The notes under the pieces: generated by a model
Databases searched by the model: none
Seen by the model: only the letters and a program-made list of their open reading frames with translations
Told to the model about the DNA's origin: nothing
Shown: one piece after another, positions 1-6,623 of the stretch
Position numbering within the stretch: the stretch's first letter is position 1
Layout: every line of letters starts with the position of its first letter
Translations under genes and position numbers: made by a program
Assembly: GCA_009843725.1 (NCBI GenBank)
Contig: VYCX01000376.1
Location: 1 to 7,404, forward strand
Direction: 5' to 3'
Source: Boseongicola sp. SB0675_bin_26
Lineage (GTDB): Bacteria > Pseudomonadota > Alphaproteobacteria > Rhodobacterales > Rhodobacteraceae
DNA length: 7,404 nucleotides

Positions 1-35
1 AAGGCCGCCAAACACGCGTCAAGGAAAGCCATCAC
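1..35 (-). CDS. Start or continuation of an overlapping frame downstream of the polyketide synthase (partial)
   Basis: A GTG (33-35) and an adjacent ATG (30-32) lie inside the last codons of the synthase, in the +1 frame relative to it. That frame reads VMAFLDACLAA, crosses the synthase TGA at 19-21 and is open to the window edge. It could be a separate downstream gene carrying the remaining synthase domains and coupled by overlap. It could instead be the continuation of the same methyltransferase-like domain after a frameshift. No good Shine-Dalgarno precedes the ATG. Only about 11 codons are visible, so this is a hint and not a proven gene. Confidence 0.3.
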   Translation of the reverse strand, partial: MMAFLDACLAA

Positions 36-3000
36 CGCTCGACCGAACGCTTACCGCCCAGTCCTCGGGACTGTAGGCCGCTGCCTCCCTGTGCAGGAAG
101 AAAAGTTCCGAGGCACTCGCCCGCAGCAGGCCCCTGTCCAGTTCCGGTGGATTTGACAGATCGAGACATTCGAAACGCAGCGCCGCGTCGTTTGAGTGAA
201 AATTTTCGAACTGTTCCCTCGCCCGTTCCTGGCTGTCGCCGACAAGCCAGTATTCTGTCTGGGCGTCCGCGCGGTTGAGTTCATCCAGACATTCCTTGAG
301 GGCGGTTCTGTCCGGCTCACGGTCTCCGGCAATTTCAAGCACGCGGCAGGAACGGGACATTCCCGATTCCGGGCGCTGAATCGCGGAAATGAGTTCGGCC
401 GGTCCAATGTCGCCGCGTGGCAACAATTCATCCAGTTCCGGTCCATCGGGGATGAACTTGGGCTGCCAGGAGACCACGTGCTTGCTGTGCAGGACGTCGT
501 TCCAGTGCGGGTTGGAGGTGAAGTAGGTATACATGCCGATGTAGGCGACGAGTTCGCCAGTGTCGCCGTCGTAGAAGCCGATGCTTCCGCCCGAACGTTC
601 GCCCAAGCGTACCGAATACTGCCCCCGTTCGTTCACGTCGAGCCAGTCCTCTTCAGGCTTGGTCACATGGCAGGTGATCCGCGGGCCGCTCGGTGGCTTG
701 AGAAAGATCACGTCCTCGGCCCGGCGGGGCACTGCAAAGAGATCGGCCCACTTGAGGAGATTGAACAGGAAGATCTGCAAGCCTCCGTCGAACAGCGGAG
801 GGCACGAGACGTAGCCCTCTGCCTTGCCGGATGTCCACAATGCCTCGTCCATTTCGATGTCGACGAGCGAGTCTCGGGTCGCGGTGTCCATCAGTACGCG
901 CTGGATGGTCTGGAAGTGAGGTCCATACTGGAACGTCTCGCTAAGGACGGCTTCGAGGCGTTCGTAAAAGTCGCTGTCGTCGGCAACGATGGAAGGGGCG
1001 AACCTGTTCGTGTCTATCTCCTCCAGCCGCGTTGGCACCGTCATCGGATGGTTGGCGTCTGTCCGCCGGACCTTTCCGCGGCAATGCAGTTCGCTCCTGG
1101 CGTTGACATCGTAGGGCCGGGAGGAAATGGAGAAGGTGTAGGTGTCTGGTGCATTGTCGACCGGATGGAGCGCGGTCTGCAGCCGGACCGGAACCTTCGG
1201 GATGGGACAGGGTTGGAGGAATTCAAGCACCTCGATGTGTACGGGAGCGCCTTCGAAGGCTTCCAGGATCAGCTCGATGTAGCCGGCAGCGGGCATGATG
1301 GCTGCATGATGGACGCGATGATCCGCCATCCAGTGGAAATCGCGCTCCGAAAGGCGTGCCTCGAACAGCATGTGGCTGGAGGGCACCTTGTGACCAACCA
1401 GCGGACCATGCGAGTACTGCCCCTGACGGACGAACATTTCGTCGTCGCACATGATTTCCATCGCCGCCCGTTCGTCCCTTGGATGCCCCGGGAGCAGGTG
1501 GGCGATGGGCTCGGGGCGCGGATACTGCGCGGTGAAGTCCAGCGCCACGCCGGCCCGAAACAGGGCTCCCAAGGCTTCCAGGACTCCTTGACAGGCATCC
1601 GAGTCCCGCATGAACGTCGGGATGCAGGCAGGTATCGGATCGGAAACCTCAAGACACTGCGCGATCGTGGGCTGCAGGGCGCCGTGCGGCGCGATCTCCA
1701 GCACAACGTCCGGCTGAAGGTCGCGGCGGACGGTTTCCATCGCGGCGGAGAACCGAACGGTCCGGCGGATGTTCGACCACCAGTATCCCGCGTCAAGCCG
1801 CTCCACCTTCGCGCCGGTTACCGAGGACACGAACGGGACCTCGGCATTGAATTCGCACCCGTCCAGGAACGAGAGGCCTGCCAGAGCGGCATCCCGGAGC
1901 GGGTCCATGGCGCTCGAGTGAAAGGCGATGTTTCCCGGCAGCAGCTGAAACCGCCGGTTTTGCCTGTCAAGTTCCTCCATGATCGGCTGCAACGCCGATT
2001 CGTTTCCGCAAATCACCGTGCTGGCCGGCGCGTTCTCGCAGGCAATCTCGACACCCGCGGACAACCCGTTGCCGGATCGGTCGGGTACAACCAATGTTTC
2101 GAGCAGGCTCTCCACCCCGGGACGATCGAGGCCGATGGCGAGCATGCGCCCGCTGCCGGCGGTGCGTTGCTGGAGACTGGCGCGATGGTACACCAGGCGG
2201 GTGGCATCAGCCAGCGAGAGAGCCCCGCTGGCGTAGGCCGCCGCCACCTCGCCTGAACTGTGTCCGAGCACGCAGTCCGGATGGACTCCCCAGGTCTTGA
2301 ACCACTCCACGAGGGCGCACTGCAGCATGAAGATCACCGGCTGTGCAAGCTGCACCTCGTCGAGCTCTTCCTGCGGAGCGAAGAAGCACGCCTCGCGCAG
2401 TGAGTGGTCCGAATGCTCGCGCCAATGGACCTCGATGGCGTCGACAACACGCCGAAACACGGGATCGGCACGGTAGAGATCACGTCCGCAACCCGCCCAT
2501 TGCGTGCCCTGCCCGGAGAACACCATGAGCAACCGAGGTGACTCCTCTGACGCAGTGGTGACCGGCGAGGGGTCATCCACGAACGTGTCAAGCGCCTCGA
2601 TCAGCGCCTCCCGGTTGCGCACGGCAAAGGCGGTGCGGGTCGCGAAGTGGGTGCGTCGTCGGCTGAGATTGCCCGCCAGGGCATAGAGATCGAACTCCCG
2701 TTCCCCGAGCGTCCGGCGCAGATCCCGGGCGCTCTCTTTCAGCGCATCGGCCGTGCGTGCAGAGAGCGGGACCATGAATCCCGCCTCCGGCGCCAGCGGC
2801 ACCGACCAGATCCGAGGTTCCTTCGGACGATACTCTCGCACCACGCAGTGCCCGTTCGCGCCTCCGAATCCGAAGGAATTGATCCCGACCGTGACGGGGT
2901 GATCGGGGAAGGGCTCGCACTCCGTCTGCACCTGCATCGGGCAGCTCTCGAAGTCGATCTCCGGATTGGGCACCAGGAAGTTCCGGGAGATCGGGGCAAA

Positions 3001-4155
3001 CGTGCGCCGCTCCATCATCAGGAGCACTTTCAGGAGGGCGCAGTGAAATGCCGCGGCCTCCATGTGCCCCACGTTGCTCTTCACGCTGGCCAGGCGAAGC
3101 GGCGTCGCACGCTCGAATCCGCTGAATGCCTCGGAAATCGCGTTCCCTTCGATGCGATCCCCGACCACGGTGCCAGTCGCATGGGCTTCGATGTAGTCGA
3201 AGTCCAGGGGCGACCGGTTTGCACGTTTGCAGGCCTCGCGCATCAGTTCGGCTTGTGCATGCCGTGTGGGCGCGGTGATGTATCGCCCCTGTGCCAGGCC
3301 GCCTGTCCCGTCGGCGGCGCCGGCCGCGTTGACGGCGGTCCCCTCCACGACGGCGTATATCGTGTCTCCGTCCTTCTCGGCCGTCTCGAGCGTCTTGATC
3401 GCGAACGTGAAGGCTCCTTCGGCGCGCATGTACCCGTTCGCGTCGGCGTCGAACGAGTGGCACTTTCCGTCGGGACTTATGACTCCCAGGGCATTGAAAG
3501 ATGCGCTTAGCCTGAATGTTCCCAGGTAGTTCACGGATCCCACGAGCGCCTGTCTGCAGTCGCCGCACGCGAGCGCGTTGATTGCCGAGTGCAGCGCGGT
3601 CAGGCTGGCGGAGCATGCGGTGCAGTAGGCGATCGAAGGTCCCATCAGGTTGAAGTGATAGGAAATACGGTTGGCCAGCATCGCCACGCTGAGGGTCGTG
3701 ACGTCGAACGGCCCGGCCCCGTGCATCGGTCGCCAACTCGCCGCCGCCGGCACCTGGGCGCCAATGAAGACACCGGTCTGGCTGTTGCGCAGCCCGTGCA
3801 GGTCCCACCCGACATGCTCGAAGGTCTCCCAGGCGCAGGTCAGCAGCATTCGTACCTGGGGATCCGTCAGCGTCATTTCGTTCTGGGACATCCCGAAAAG
3901 CCCGCAGTCGAAGAGCTTTTCTCCGTCGTCGCGGATCAATCCTTCCCAAGGGCTGGCGAACCGGCTCGGACCGGAATATCCGCCAATCGGACGATAACCC
4001 CTGCCGTACCGATCGGTGATCGGCTCCTGGACGATTTCGCGATTGCTGAGAAGGTGCCAGAAGTCGTCATCGGTCCGGATGCCTCCTGGCATGCGGTAAC
4101 TGTAGCCCACTATGGCTACAGGCATCTGAAGCGTCATTTGGTGCATGATCGGCAT
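19..4155 (-). CDS. Type I polyketide synthase, KS-AT-DH plus the start of a methyltransferase-like domain; ends abruptly
   Basis: This is a 1378-residue multidomain enzyme that would condense and process malonyl-derived units on a carrier protein in the cytoplasm. The KS spans about residues 11-440, with Cys181 in TACSAS, His325 in EAHATGT and His364 in KSNVGH, so the catalytic triad is complete. The AT spans about 541-880, with GQG at 548-550, Ser633 in GHSSGE, Arg658 and His746 in IAFH; the last motif is closer to malonyl-type HAFH than to methylmalonyl-type YASH. The DH spans about 915-1215, with His946 and Asp1123 (DGGLQ) and a YGPHF motif. Residues 1228-1378 resemble the start of a C-methyltransferase without a glycine-rich SAM loop. 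Reducing synthases of this order usually exceed 2000 residues and carry KR and ACP domains, which are absent here. The start is uncertain: Met1, 4, 7 and 11 are all possible, none has a clear Shine-Dalgarno, and homology begins near residue 11. An in-frame TGA lies nine codons upstream of Met1. Family and domain calls are firm; product and intactness are not. Confidence 0.93.
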   Translation of the reverse strand: MPIMHQMTLQMPVAIVGYSYRMPGGIRTDDDFWHLLSNREIVQEPITDRYGRGYRPIGGYSGPSRFASPWEGLIRDDGEKLFDCGLFGMSQNEMTLTDPQVRMLLTCAWETFEHVGWDLHGLRNSQTGVFIGAQVPAAASWRPMHGAGPFDVTTLSVAMLANRISYHFNLMGPSIAYCTACSASLTALHSAINALACGDCRQALVGSVNYLGTFRLSASFNALGVISPDGKCHSFDADANGYMRAEGAFTFAIKTLETAEKDGDTIYAVVEGTAVNAAGAADGTGGLAQGRYITAPTRHAQAELMREACKRANRSPLDFDYIEAHATGTVVGDRIEGNAISEAFSGFERATPLRLASVKSNVGHMEAAAFHCALLKVLLMMERRTFAPISRNFLVPNPEIDFESCPMQVQTECEPFPDHPVTVGINSFGFGGANGHCVVREYRPKEPRIWSVPLAPEAGFMVPLSARTADALKESARDLRRTLGEREFDLYALAGNLSRRRTHFATRTAFAVRNREALIEALDTFVDDPSPVTTASEESPRLLMVFSGQGTQWAGCGRDLYRADPVFRRVVDAIEVHWREHSDHSLREACFFAPQEELDEVQLAQPVIFMLQCALVEWFKTWGVHPDCVLGHSSGEVAAAYASGALSLADATRLVYHRASLQQRTAGSGRMLAIGLDRPGVESLLETLVVPDRSGNGLSAGVEIACENAPASTVICGNESALQPIMEELDRQNRRFQLLPGNIAFHSSAMDPLRDAALAGLSFLDGCEFNAEVPFVSSVTGAKVERLDAGYWWSNIRRTVRFSAAMETVRRDLQPDVVLEIAPHGALQPTIAQCLEVSDPIPACIPTFMRDSDACQGVLEALGALFRAGVALDFTAQYPRPEPIAHLLPGHPRDERAAMEIMCDDEMFVRQGQYSHGPLVGHKVPSSHMLFEARLSERDFHWMADHRVHHAAIMPAAGYIELILEAFEGAPVHIEVLEFLQPCPIPKVPVRLQTALHPVDNAPDTYTFSISSRPYDVNARSELHCRGKVRRTDANHPMTVPTRLEEIDTNRFAPSIVADDSDFYERLEAVLSETFQYGPHFQTIQRVLMDTATRDSLVDIEMDEALWTSGKAEGYVSCPPLFDGGLQIFLFNLLKWADLFAVPRRAEDVIFLKPPSGPRITCHVTKPEEDWLDVNERGQYSVRLGERSGGSIGFYDGDTGELVAYIGMYTYFTSNPHWNDVLHSKHVVSWQPKFIPDGPELDELLPRGDIGPAELISAIQRPESGMSRSCRVLEIAGDREPDRTALKECLDELNRADAQTEYWLVGDSQERAREQFENFHSNDAALRFECLDLSNPPELDRGLLRASASELFFLHREAAAYSPEDWAVSVRSSGDGFP

Positions 4156-4328
4156 GGTTCGGTCTGGTCGAATGAGCCTTCAGTACCACATTGTTGACAT
4201 GAGGCAATGGGCTCGTTTCGGGGCAACCACGGACGCAATTCGACTTTGGGAATTGCTCGGCACGGCGATCATCTGTAAGCACTTGGAGCAGGATCAGGCT
4301 AGCGGCGAAAATTGGATGGGAGAAATCA
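4156..4328. other. Divergent intergenic region between the polyketide synthase and the cupin side
   Basis: This stretch separates the leftward synthase from the rightward small ORF and cupin, so promoters for both directions should lie here. By hand count it is about 55% G+C, lower than the coding DNA on either side. A TTGACA (4194-4199, plus strand) has no good -10 partner at the usual distance. On the minus strand a TTGCCT to TACTGA pair spaced by 16 nt lies just upstream of the synthase but is weak. I could not assign a promoter with confidence. Reading frames across it look non-coding. Confidence 0.5.
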
Positions 4329-4433
4329 GTGCTCGAGTTGGGCCCATGGCCAATTCCGCCCGGAGTTGCGCTCAAGATCGCGCTGGCCGCACTCGTGCTC
4401 CCGTCGATCTGGCGCCTTTGCCGCCAGCGCTGA
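4329..4433 (+). CDS. Candidate small hydrophobic peptide, coupled to the cupin gene
   Basis: This is a 34-codon frame starting with GTG, preceded by GGGAG (4318-4322) at a 6-nt spacing, which is an ideal ribosome binding site. The peptide opens with a Pro-rich stretch (GPWPIPPG), then has a hydrophobic segment, VALKIALAALVLPSIW, and ends in a basic tail, RLCRQR. That is the layout of a single-pass small membrane protein with a positive inside end, although one Lys sits within the segment. About four fifths of its third codon positions are G or C, as in the real genes nearby. Its TGA (4431-4433) overlaps the ribosome binding site of the cupin, which suggests coupled translation. I recognise no family. 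It could instead be a leader peptide, or a chance frame, since GC-rich DNA makes such frames easily. Confidence 0.35.
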   Translation: MLELGPWPIPPGVALKIALAALVLPSIWRLCRQR

Positions 4434-4436
4434 GGG
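4432..4436 (+). promoter_or_regulatory. Ribosome binding site deciding a TTG start for the cupin
   Basis: GAGGG is followed by a 7-nt spacer and then TTG at 4444. An in-frame ATG exists far upstream at 4312, but the 44 residues it would add are Arg/Ser-rich, unlike a cupin N-terminus, and lack a comparable site. The site overlaps the stop codon of the small upstream ORF. Confidence 0.55.
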
Positions 4437-4443
4437 TGCCCCG

Positions 4444-4764
4444 TTGAGTGTCCCCGCTTCGAGCGACGGAACTGCCAGCGGCACGGTTCTCGTGGAGAAT
4501 GAACGGACCCGCGTGACCGAATGGCGCTTTCCCGCAAAGGGCGACAACACGGGCTGGCATGTTCACGATCACGATTACCTGGTCGTGCCGCTCTTGGACG
4601 GGCAACTCCTGCTGCACGAGCCTGACGGCACGACTCGGGTTGCCGAACTGTGCCGCGGGGTCCCGTACTTCCGGGAGAAGGGCGTTCATCACGACGTGGT
4701 GAACGCCAGCGATTTCGAGTTTGCGTTCATCGAGGTGGAGTTCCTCGAACGTGTGGCAGGCTGA
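4444..4764 (+). CDS. Small single-domain cupin protein
   Basis: From the TTG start this is a 106-residue protein, the usual size for a stand-alone bacterial cupin. The cupin motif 1 region reads GWHVHDHDY at 37-45, giving metal-ligand candidates His39, His41 and His43. The usual Glu of that motif is not at the expected place, where the sequence is VVPLLDG. Motif 2 is at 72-87, with His83 and Asn87 in HHDVVN; the typical PxG is replaced by EKG. The opening strand, TVLVENERTRVTEWRF, is typical of this small-cupin group. A metal-binding beta-barrel in the cytoplasm is expected; the substrate cannot be read from sequence, and such proteins may be enzymes or ligand sensors. It is divergent from the polyketide synthase, so a role in that pathway is possible but unsupported. 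The domain is certain; the start is probable. Confidence 0.85.
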   Translation: MSVPASSDGTASGTVLVENERTRVTEWRFPAKGDNTGWHVHDHDYLVVPLLDGQLLLHEPDGTTRVAELCRGVPYFREKGVHHDVVNASDFEFAFIEVEFLERVAG

Positions 4765-5321
4765 ATGTCTTTGCCCGATAGAGCCAATCGTTGTGTCGCT
4801 CTTTCCGCACGGTTCATGCATGTCCGCGAGGCAAGCGTGCTCGGGAGATTTCACGGGCGGCGCACATCCAATCCGTCGCAAGGCGTGTCGCAGGAACGCC
4901 AGAGGCATGAGCGAAGACCAGGCTTCTTGATGGTCATGACAGCCCTTGAAATGGTGAGCATTCCGAACAAGTGCTTCGGTGCCAGTTTGGTTGGGCGGAA
5001 AGACGTGAATTTCTAGCGGCAAGTCTGTCCACCACGGCACATCAGGGTTCTATGCCAAAGGCGGTGCCGTCATCATGTGCGGGTGGCCGTCCTTGCATGC
5101 GGCTCACGAAGATGCCATCAACTTGCGGTCAAGCGGCTGCGGCTTTCGGTCGACCGGAATCGCGGCATCCCGATGCTCCAGGCAAGACGGCAAGGAATTC
5201 GGCCTGGAATGACCATGCGGAGGTGAAGCGTCGTTGTGGACCTTGGTCGCGGTGACGGGTAGGCTTCGTTCGGGTGAGGCGAGTGGCTCGGCAACCGGGA
5301 GCAGCAGCGGGAGCAGTGACA
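4765..5321. other. Gene-free stretch between the cupin and the Uma2-family gene
   Basis: No reading frame here has a good ribosome binding site together with recognisable protein character; the longer ones on both strands have atypical, Arg/His/Pro-rich translations. A 7-bp inverted repeat, ACGGCAC (5034-5040) and GTGCCGT (5064-5070), surrounds a 23-nt loop and has no T-run, so it is not a good terminator. GGGAGCAG occurs twice, 12 nt apart (5297-5304 and 5309-5316), just before the next gene. A decayed gene is possible, but I cannot identify one. Confidence 0.5.
5309..5313 (+). promoter_or_regulatory. Ribosome binding site of the Uma2-family gene
   Basis: GGGAG is followed by an 8-nt spacer and ATG at 5322. 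This favours that start over the in-frame GTG at 5274, which would add 16 residues outside the conserved fold. The site is the second copy of a short direct repeat, GGGAGCAG. Confidence 0.6.
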
Positions 5322-5936
5322 ATGGTGGCACGGTCTGGGCGCAAGGAGACCCGTCGGGCGACCTATCAAGACGTGCTGGATGCACCACCCCACAAGGTCG
5401 CGGAGGTTATCGCGGGAAGCCTTCACGCTCATCCGAGACCAGCGTCGCGCCATGCCTGGGCAAGTTCCGGAATAGGTGCCAAGATCAGTCCGCCGTTCAA
5501 CTATGGCGATGGCGGTCCAGGCGGCTGGTGGATCGTTTTCGAGCCGGAGCTTCATCTGGCCGAGGATATCGTCGTCCCGGATCTTGCCGGCTGGCGGCGT
5601 GAGACGATGCCCGAGTATCCCGACGCCGCATATTTCACGATCGCGCCGGACTGGGTTTGCGAAGTGCTTTCGCCGCCCACGCGGCGGCTCGACCGGAGCG
5701 AGAAGAGGGCGCTCTATGCCCGCGAGGGCGTGCGGCATCTCTGGTTCGTCGACCCCGATGCACGGACGCTCGAGGCGTTCGAGCTGCGCGACGGGCAGTG
5801 GGTGCTGCTGGGCACCCTTGCAGGTGACGCGCCGGTCTCGCTTCCGCCTTTCGACGCAATTACCTTCCCGCTCGACGCCCTCTGGCCCGAGGTGATCGCC
5901 AGGGCGGAAAGGGCGGACAACGGGGATGGGTCGTGA
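5322..5936 (+). CDS. Uma2-family (DUF820) putative restriction endonuclease-like protein
   Basis: This is a 204-residue protein with the PD-(D/E)XK nuclease-like core of the Uma2 family. Visible landmarks are Glu28 in the AEVIAG strand and Asp87 in IVVPDLAGW. Glu114 lies in WVCEVLSPPT, and Lys128 in EKRALYAREGV, followed by the hallmark HLWFVDPDARTLEAF at 139-153. Together these provide the acidic and Lys residues expected for a metal-dependent nuclease site. The length is normal for the family and the reading frame is intact. Members are widespread, often in many copies, and their cellular role is largely unknown; the endonuclease label comes from the fold. No methyltransferase partner or toxin-antitoxin partner is adjacent, so it appears to be a lone gene. 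Family assignment is confident; activity and target are not known. Confidence 0.88.
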   Translation: MVARSGRKETRRATYQDVLDAPPHKVAEVIAGSLHAHPRPASRHAWASSGIGAKISPPFNYGDGGPGGWWIVFEPELHLAEDIVVPDLAGWRRETMPEYPDAAYFTIAPDWVCEVLSPPTRRLDRSEKRALYAREGVRHLWFVDPDARTLEAFELRDGQWVLLGTLAGDAPVSLPPFDAITFPLDALWPEVIARAERADNGDGS

Positions 5937-5969
5937 AACACCGGCGAGAGAAGACGTCGGAATGCGTGG

Positions 5970-5998
5970 AGTGCCGTCCCGCTTGAGGCCGGCACTTT
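5970..5998 (+). terminator. Possible weak intrinsic terminator after the Uma2-family gene
   Basis: AGTGCCG (5970-5976) pairs with CGGCACT (5990-5996) across a 13-nt loop, 33 nt after the Uma2 stop codon. Only three T residues follow before CCC, so it is weaker than a classical intrinsic terminator. Position and stem support a transcript end; the short T-run argues against strong activity. Confidence 0.35.
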
Positions 5999-6580
5999 CC
6001 CGATTGGCTCACGAACGAGCATTCGAGTTGTCAGGCGAGAATGGCCGGAGCTTCCCGCAGCGGAATCTCTTGACGGTCCTGGCGGCGCATTTGCACGAAT
6101 GGGCCGGGCCCGGCCATCCGTCAGGGGTCGCAGCTCATCACGGCGCGCTCGGGACAGGCCTGCCTGACTCGCACCCGGCTTTCAGCCTGATTGGCCTCCC
6201 GAGCCATGAACCGGCACGGAACCCGGTTCTCGCCGATCATGCAAGGACAGTCCAGGTCGCGATACAGCGCACTGACGGCTACTTGTTGTCGAAACCGAAC
6301 CCCATCTTTCGCGCGGCGGTTCGGACCATCTGGTGGCAATGCAACTGGAGAAGATGACCAGAGACCTGGACGGGCATCGCCATCAGGTTCCGGTCTCGTC
6401 AATCCTGGAGCGGGCGGACTCGGCTAGCCTTTCATGGTCGCTGCCGGAGGACATGAACCTGTCCGAGCCCCCGGAAACGACCTGCCCGCCACGTGCGTCC
6501 GGGAGCCATGCTCAGCAACGCACTGCCGTGACTCGGTGCCTCCGGCCGTTCGGCTGACGCTGGCTGGCCTCTGTCAATCG
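5999..6580. other. Stretch without a convincing gene upstream of tRNA-Gly
   Basis: An open plus-strand frame (5926-6357) overlaps the end of the Uma2 gene, has no convincing ribosome binding site, and translates to sequence with no recognisable family. On the minus strand the frame 6121-6402 has a Cys-containing C-terminal half with high G/C at third positions, but no clear start. A nested inverted repeat lies at 6436-6482. I cannot assign a gene; decayed coding sequence or a small unknown gene remain possible. Confidence 0.45.
6436..6482. repeat. Nested inverted repeat, potential hairpin
   Basis: Three arms nest around a 6-nt loop: GGTCG (6436-6440) with CGACC (6478-6482), CCGG (6444-6447) with CCGG (6471-6474), and GGACA (6449-6453) with TGTCC (6460-6464). 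The outer internal loop is symmetric, 3 nt on each side; the inner one is asymmetric, 1 and 6 nt. There is no T-run, so it is not a standard terminator. It may be a structured transcript, a dispersed palindromic element, or chance. Confidence 0.35.
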
Positions 6581-6608
6581 CTTGACGCCCCTAGCCCCCT
6601 GGCATAAG
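6581..6608 (+). promoter_or_regulatory. Probable promoter of tRNA-Gly
   Basis: CTTGAC (6581-6586) matches the -35 box favoured by alphaproteobacterial housekeeping promoters. CATAAG (6603-6608) follows after 16 nt as a -10 candidate. The implied transcription start lies roughly ten nucleotides before the tRNA, a short leader as is common for tRNA genes. The -10 box is an imperfect match. Confidence 0.5.
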
Positions 6609-6623
6609 CACGAGGCCACCCGG

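Noticed and set aside
196..2256. A 686-codon open frame on the plus strand antisense to the polyketide synthase
   Set aside because: It mirrors the synthase in a GC-rich codon phase, has no recognisable motifs, and the synthase strand shows complete KS, AT and DH catalytic motifs.
2647..3510. A 287-codon plus-strand frame opposite the ketosynthase
   Set aside because: It is antisense shadow of a certain domain and contains no recognisable protein signature.
2588..3949. A 453-codon minus-strand frame overlapping the ketosynthase and acyltransferase
   Set aside because: It is an Arg-rich shifted frame of the same strand, with no family character; the ketosynthase motifs are in the other frame.
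4194..4216. TTGACA as the -35 box of a plus-strand promoter for the cupin
   Set aside because: No acceptable -10 hexamer lies 15-19 nt downstream.
4372..5040. A 222-codon minus-strand frame across the cupin and the following stretch
   Set aside because: Half of it is antisense to the certain cupin, and the rest matches no family I recognise and has no good ribosome binding site.
5034..5070. A 7-bp inverted repeat as a terminator for the cupin
   Set aside because: It lies about 270 nt past the stop codon, has a 23-nt loop and no T-run.
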